A stretch of 64,000 nt of DNA, from assembly GCF_000143415.4 (NCBI RefSeq), contig NW_003314268.1, positions 1,193,247 to 1,257,246 on the forward strand. Reading direction: 5' to 3'. The notes under the pieces were generated by a model. That model had not been told where the DNA came from, did not search any database, and saw only the letters and a list, made by a program, of their open reading frames with translations. The first letter of the stretch is position 1, and every line of letters starts with the position of its first letter. This DNA is from Selaginella moellendorffii. Taxonomy: Eukaryota; Streptophyta; Lycopodiopsida; Selaginellales; Selaginellaceae. The position numbers and the translations under genes are program-made. This document shows, in pieces, positions 58,901 to 64,000 of this stretch.

Positions 58901-59504
58901 TTCTCTGGTTCCAGGTGATGAGTCGAATATGGAGAGAAGGCCAGCCGAAACCAGTAAAAATATACAGGCTTCTGTCCACTGGCAGGTACGTCTATGACGT
59001 CGAAGTCTCGGCATTAATCGTTGAATTTTCAGCATCGAGGAGAAGATATATCAACGGCAAATCATGAAAAAAGATCTGACGTCTTTCTTTGGTGATCAGT
59101 CCACATATCAACCTACCTGTAAAAGAACGAACGACCAGAAGTTTAGCCGGCAGGAACTCAGAGAGCTTTTAAAATTGCCTTCGGTACATTTTTCAGCATT
59201 GTTTTCGCAGCAACAAACGTCAAACATTGTTATGCAGGAAACAAAATGCGAGACATATGATCTACTGTGCCGGCTCAACACGCAACTGGAGGACAAATGG
59301 AAAGACTCGTCAGGAATGCTGGATGACCACGTCTTACAGAGCGCGGTCGAATCGGGAGTGACTACGTTCGTGTCAGCTGACTCGCCTCAAACGCAACAAA
59401 GCAGCGGAGGTCTCGAAAGGTACATAACTTACAATAGACTTTTCTTAGCTTTTACTTGACTGGGGCATCGCAGAGACACAGGCTTGGATTGTGGAGCATG
59501 TTAA
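55975..59504 (+). CDS. RAD54B: RAD54B-type SNF2 recombination helicase
   Basis: Twenty-one exons keep phase throughout and give 840 aa: 55975-56409, 56459-56601, 56650-56683, 56737-56802, 56855-56969, 57026-57078, 57135-57212, 57261-57320, 57369-57517, 57550-57631, 57683-57822, 57872-57988, 58040-58106, 58157-58356, 58402-58534, 58587-58756, 58823-58868, 58915-58985, 59033-59183, 59238-59419 and 59474-59504. The N-terminal [11 protein letters not shown]...DGVLAVQG segment is the RAD54B-specific block (family CKKS.K.....GDGVL.V.GKS). Then come [28 protein letters not shown] (Walker A), [10 protein letters not shown] (DEAH), [24 protein letters not shown] and SRIWREGQ (motif VI). It remodels RAD51 filaments and DNA during homologous recombination. 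Intron 58757-58822 is GC-AG. Confidence 0.88.
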
Positions 59505-60936
59505 TAGAAAAGTTCGATCGATCAAACTTCACTGCGCCTCCATTAACCAGCATCGCAAGAGAATGAAGATTTCACCTTATCAGGTTAGCTCGAAAAGGAA
59601 AGAGAGTTCCTCTCGATAACGTTGTTCTGGCAGGAAAAAAGTTAGCTACCATCTCTCTTTAAAACGGGAACCAAAAGCGGCATTGTTCTCAACAAACCAA
59701 CCGATTGGCGGTTCCATCATCTTGACTTTCAGAGCTAGTTCTAAATAACGCGAAACTTTCTCAGCAACTCAGGGACAACAACTAGGGGACCTGACAACCA
59801 AGCAAGGCAAATTTCCCCACCCTTGATATCGATCTTCCAACTTGGGGACTGGGCAACCACGACAGCGAGAGGTATGTAGATTTTATGCTTTCTCTCTTGC
59901 TCACGTTACGCTTGACTGGGACTTCCACATTCAGTAAAAGGTAGTGGAGCAAAATTGCGGGCGGTGCTGCTGCTAGTGTTGGTACGTCAATGCTTTTTCA
60001 CAAGTACTCCACCTTAGCTTGGGAAGCGGTAAGCAAATCTTTATATGATATTAGTTGCTAGTGTTGCCTCCATAATCTCTATTGATTGATGGCTTTGCTT
60101 GTCCACCAGGATTAATAAGTGCTTTGCTTTGGTGCTCTAGTCTCTCATTTCGAAGATCCAAAAACAAAAAAACGTTGGTGGAGTGGACGATGGATCGATG
60201 GGCGATAGATTTCTTCGATTAATCAAACTTACGAGCGCACACGGAGAAAGAATTGCGAGACGGCGACGTTTGCGTTGTAGGAAAGGTCAACATACGAATT
60301 GCAATCCCGAGTTGATTAAAATCGAAATCAATGCAATCGATACCGGCACCCGATTCGACGGCCGCGATGCGCGCATGCGGCCATCGTAACAAACGGGCAT
60401 CGGACGGCGGGACGGCCCCGACACGTGGCATGCATTCAGCCACGTGGATGATCGGACGGCCGCTGGCTGTTGGACGCCGGAATGGCCAGGCGATTCGAGC
60501 GCGCACCATGACAAATGCAAAGAAGACGGGGGAGAGGAGCAGGATGGCGATGGCTATGGCGGAGATCGAGAGGCATCTCCCTTGTCGCCGCCTCCTCGTG
60601 TAGCTAGCTGCGCTCCAGTCGCGATCGATTTGGCGGTGGCGAAAGGAAAGGGCTGGTGTGGATTTGCCCGAGCCGGAGCTAGGGTTTGAGGCGTTCGTCG
60701 CGGAGGTGAGTTCTTGGCGCTCTAGGCGCTGGGGGTACTGATCGAATTTCGGCAGGGGAAGCTCCTGGCTGATCGAATTACTCGAGTAGATACTAGATCG
60801 TAGCTGATATTTCGGAGAATCGCGGCTTATGGATGAGGAGGAAAAAGGGTATCTGGGCGATGGTTGAAAGGATCATCATCTTCAGCTGCTGCCGCGGTGG
60901 CTAGGGATTCAACCGTCGATCGGGGGTGTGGCAGCC
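59505..60936. other. intergenic and 5' leader of the tubby-like gene
   Basis: No ORF with family features. Positions 60600-60936 probably hold the tubby-like 5' UTR, including a possible 5' UTR intron from 60705 (GAGGTGAGTT). Two G-boxes are listed separately. Confidence 0.5.
60420..60448 (+). promoter_or_regulatory. paired G-boxes upstream of tubby-like gene
   Basis: ACACGTGGC at 60421-60429 and GCCACGTGGA at 60439-60448, ten bases apart, about 490 bp before the start codon. Typical bZIP/bHLH targets in stress-regulated plant promoters. Confidence 0.45.
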
Positions 60937-62730
60937 ATGTCCGGGAAGAAATCCTCGACGCTGACGCCGCTGTGGAGCGTGATCCAAGACATCAAAGGGA
61001 TTGGAAGCATCTCTAGGAGGAGTTTTGAGGTGAAGCTGCCGACGTATAGTCGATCGAGGTCTCACAGCGCCGCGCAAGATGCCGCTGGCCGGCATCAATT
61101 TGGGGAGAGTGGCCAGCAGAGCCGCTGGGCCAACATGCCACCCGAGCTCCTCCGCGACGTGATCCAAAGGGTGGAAGCCAGCGACAAAATGTGGCCGTCG
61201 CGGAAGAGCGTCGTCGCCTGCGCGGCCGTGTGTAGGAACTGGAGAAAAATCACCAAGGAGATCGTGCAAACTTTGGAGCAGTGTGGAAGATTGACGTTCC
61301 CAGTTTCGCTCAAACAAGTAAGTTCTTTCTCTCTTTTTTCATTTGAGTCCTTGATCGTCCGGAAGTTCTTTCTCCTTTCTTCATTTGAGTCCTTGATCGT
61401 TCAGAACTTTCTCTTTCTTCTTTTTTTAATTGGAGTCCTCGATCCTCCAAAAGTTCTTTTTCTTTCTTTTTTTTTCCCATTTGAGTCGTCGATCGTCCAG
61501 GAGTTCTTTCTCTTTCTTCTTTTTTTCAATTTGAGTCCTCGATCCTCCAGACTAGTACTAGAAGTCAGGAGATCAGATGCTTCGCTTGTCACGCCCTTTC
61601 AAGTTTTCTGGACCCTTCCCAAAGTTTTTGTTTTCTTCTCGAATTAATCTCTCTCTGTTCCTTTGTTTTCTTTTTGTTCGTTCTGAACTTTGTTTGTGCT
61701 TGCAGCCTGGGCCGCGAGACGCTACCGTGCAATGCTACCTTAAACGCGACAGGACAACTTCGACGTATTATCTCTATCTGGGTATTACTCCGAGTAAGCC
61801 ATCCAAAAGTCTCGGCCACACTGTTTACGTTTCCTCTGAAACAGATGTGCTAGAAAACGGGAAGTTCCTGCTAGCGGCTCGAAAGTTTCGGCGAGCCAGT
61901 GGAACGGACTACATCATCTCCACTGATACGGACGACTTCTCTCGTGGGAGCAACACCTACGTTGGAAAGTTGCGGTACGTTTCTTCCTTAAAAACTAGAC
62001 ACTGAAAAGCAGCCTGCGAATCCCCGCTTTTTGCAGATCGAACTTCATGGGCACGAAGTTCACTTTATACGACAGCAACCCTCCGCACGACGGTGCTGTG
62101 GCCTCCACAAACAGAGCAGGCCGGAGGATCCTATCCAAGCAAGTCTCTCCAAGAGTTCCAGCCGGGAGCTACAACATCGCCCACATCGCGTACGAGCTCA
62201 ACGTACTGGGGACAAGGGGCCCCCGGCGCATGGAGTGCACCATTCACTCCATCCCGGCGTCGGCCATGGAGCCCGGGGGATGCGCGCCGACGCCGCTGGA
62301 GAGCGCGACTTCCATGGACGAGGCCTCCATGCTCCCGCCGCTGCTTCTCCCGGTGGGGGCCAAGTCCTCCAAGGTGGCGGCGCTGGATGGATTGGAGGGG
62401 CTGGAAGTGGCGAGCAAAGGCAAGCCGCTGGTGCTCAAGAACAAGCCGCCGCGATGGCACGACCAGCTCCAGTGCTGGTGTCTAAACTTCCGCGGGCGAG
62501 TGACGGTGGCATCGGTGAAGAACTTCCAGCTGGTGGCGGCCACGGAGATCGGGCAGCCGCCGCAGCCGAGCGATCCGGACAACGTCATACTCCAGTTTGG
62601 GAAGATCGGCAAGGACACATTCACCATGGATTATAGGTACCCTCTCTCGGCATTCCAGGCATTTGCGATCAGCCTCAGCAGTTTTGATACTAAGGACAGC
62701 TTACACTGTACTTATGCCTTGATGTTCTGA
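60937..62730 (+). CDS. tubby-like F-box protein
   Basis: Exons 60937-61317, 61706-61974 and 62037-62730 join in phase to give 447 aa. An F-box lies at about residues 67-115 ([32 protein letters not shown]). The tubby domain fills the rest: [96 protein letters not shown] and the C-terminal [11 protein letters not shown]. Plant members bind phosphoinositides at the plasma membrane through the tubby barrel and join SCF ubiquitin ligases through the F-box. The upstream in-frame GTG at 60928 is ignored and ATG 60937 used. Intron 1 carries a minisatellite. Confidence 0.94.
61318..61555 (+). repeat. intronic minisatellite, about five units of 45-50 bp
   Basis: Units of the type AGTTCTTTCTC...TTTGAGTCC(T)TCGATCGTCCAG repeat five times at the start of tubby-like intron 1. 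Each unit ends in a pyrimidine-rich tract plus CAG or CAA, resembling a splice acceptor. Confidence 0.8.
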
Positions 62731-63396
62731 AGGAATGGAATCCGAGATGGACGGAAGGAGATGAAAGGTGGCAAGGAGAAAAAAGGTGGTGGTACATTTG
62801 TTTTGTGTGATTTCTCAAGATTACTTGTACATAAGGTGGATTTCAAAGTCTCTCTGTTGTCATTGTTTAACCAATGTTTACTAAAAGATTGTGTGAGGTC
62901 TCCAAATAGCGCACATGGAAACACCGCAATATATGATAAGAGCATAAAAAGTTGGCGGGACTCGGCACCGAACGCACACTTTGATGACACGCCACCAACC
63001 TGTTTTTCTTTCTTGCGTTGTTGTAGTATATATATGAGCTTTCATGTGCAAACGTGCCACGCGGCTTGGCTGTCATGTGTCCCGGGAGACTGAATCCACC
63101 CTTGTAATGAAAGAGAAACCAATCTTTGGTTATATTAGTGAAAAAGTTTAGAATGAAGTTTTGAAGAACGAATTTGCCTGGTAAGTGTCTAAAGTTAAAG
63201 ATCGAATCACAATCCCAAGCGCTAGACCCGCTCTCGCTTTAAAGTGAAATCCAAATTTTTCCATTGACATCCATTTGGTCCGATGCCTCCAGCTGGTCGC
63301 CAAAAGACCAACTATGGATTGGAAAAATAGGCGTCTAGTGCACGTCCACGACGTACATACATACATACATTGCATTGGGCAGTAGCATTTTGCACG
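62731..63396. other. tubby-like 3' UTR and intergenic
   Basis: Probable 3' UTR to about 62900, then low-complexity flank with TATATATATG near 63028. A 150-aa minus ORF at 63148-63600 overlaps promoter-like sequence and has no family features. Confidence 0.45.
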
Positions 63397-63433
63397 TGAT
63401 TCCGCTTTTCGCGGGAACACGTTTTCGCCCGCC
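63397..63433 (+). promoter_or_regulatory. two E2F-like sites upstream of the last gene
   Basis: TTTTCGCGGGAA (63406-63417), an almost ideal E2F site, and TTTTCGCCCGCC (63422-63433) lie within 30 bp of each other. ACGT cores flank them (GCACGTGA at about 63392; ACACGTGTGG at about 63457). A TATATAT lies at about 63522-63528. This suggests cell-cycle control of the gene starting at 63810. Confidence 0.5.
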
Positions 63434-63809
63434 AATACTCCGTCGCACAAACGGAAACACGTGTGGTAAAAGCGCCGTTTGCGAGACGGAGCTCTGTCAG
63501 AGCGACGCATTTGTGTCCCTTGTATATATGCCAGGGCCAAGTCCTCCCACTCGGGAAGAAGAAAGAGGTTTTTTTTTATGCTTTCCTTTGTGTGGAGCAC
63601 GAAATCTCGGCGGAACCTTTCTTCTTCGTCGGCTTGTAATCAAGTAGACTTCTTCTTCCTCTGAAAGATCTCTAGCTCCATTCGTCGAATCTCTTGGTGG
63701 GTTTTGGAGGGATTGGAGCGGAAGGAATGCAGCGAAGTGGCCGTGCGCGGCGATGGTGAGTGTTCGCCCCGGAAGGATAGAACAGCACAAGCAGGTCTCC
63801 CCGGACAGG

Positions 63810-63943
63810 ATGATGTTTAAAGTTCCAGCGAATTCGCTGCCGCCGCCGCCGCCGCCGCCAAGTTCTTCCTCCTCGCAAGCTCCAGCGGACATGGCAGGCA
63901 AGAGGAAGTGGCAGGAGGCTTTCAAAGGGGAGTCGTGCCCATC
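63810..63943 (+). CDS. first exon of an unidentified gene (continues beyond the window)
   Basis: ATG 63810 begins MMFKVPANS, a run of seven prolines, a Ser run, then DMAGKRKWQEAFKGE. A good donor (ATC|GTAAGT) follows 63943. An in-frame ATG at 63753 could extend the protein by 19 residues. Too short to assign a family. Confidence 0.5.
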
Positions 63944-64000
63944 GTAAGTGGCTTCTGCTCTTGGATCTCTCTAGAATCTTGGGAAGAAGCTCAAACTTTT

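Noticed and set aside
63148-63600. 150-codon minus-strand ORF
   Set aside because: It overlaps G-box, E2F and TATA-like sequences of the downstream gene and has no family features.

Overview
The window is nuclear DNA of a land plant, most likely a lycophyte of the Selaginella moellendorffii type. This is inferred from compact genes with introns of about 50-60 bp, plant-specific families (GT61 beta-1,2-xylosyltransferase, tubby-like F-box protein, A-type P450s, SUFB), a RAD54B-type helicase, and dense Ty3/gypsy nests between gene islands. No database could be searched; all identities rest on motif recognition.

Layout. 1-5.8 kb is a gene island: the 3' part of NAA40, a complete XYLT, a small secreted repeat protein (minus) with a decayed copy beside it, and a two-exon Crinkler/RHS-like P-loop NTPase-nuclease gene. 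5.9-10.9 kb is a decayed Ty3/gypsy element (called W). 11-53 kb is a rearranged accessory region. It holds two near-identical P450 genes, five fragments of an MSH2 mismatch-repair gene, two copies of a gypsy element (Z1, Z2), a gypsy chromovirus (X) split into two distant pieces, a large non-autonomous LTR element (Y) with long CTCGGA-type arrays, a hAT-like MITE, a truncated SUFB exon, and finally the complete SUFB gene (minus). 53.8-64 kb is a second gene island: a divergent amidophosphoribosyltransferase-like locus, a small hypothetical gene (minus), a 21-exon RAD54B-type gene, a tubby-like F-box gene, and the first exon of an unidentified gene with E2F-like promoter sites.

The main result is a history read from the sequence. 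A segment running from the P450 3' flank into the last SUFB exon was tandemly duplicated. X inserted in copy 1 and Y in copy 2. An inversion of about 18 kb (about 19,977-38,003) then broke X in pol and Y in an LTR. Inverting that interval back restores both elements, each with a matching 5-bp target-site duplication (CCGAG for X, AGCAA for Y), restores the pol frame of X, and turns the apparent large inverted repeats into direct tandem copies. The two P450 genes then both lie on the minus strand.

The host genes have unrelated jobs (protein N-terminal acetylation, N-glycan xylosylation, Fe-S assembly, recombination repair). There is no operon-like logic. The most unusual host gene is the Crinkler/RHS-like gene at 3.7-5.8 kb.
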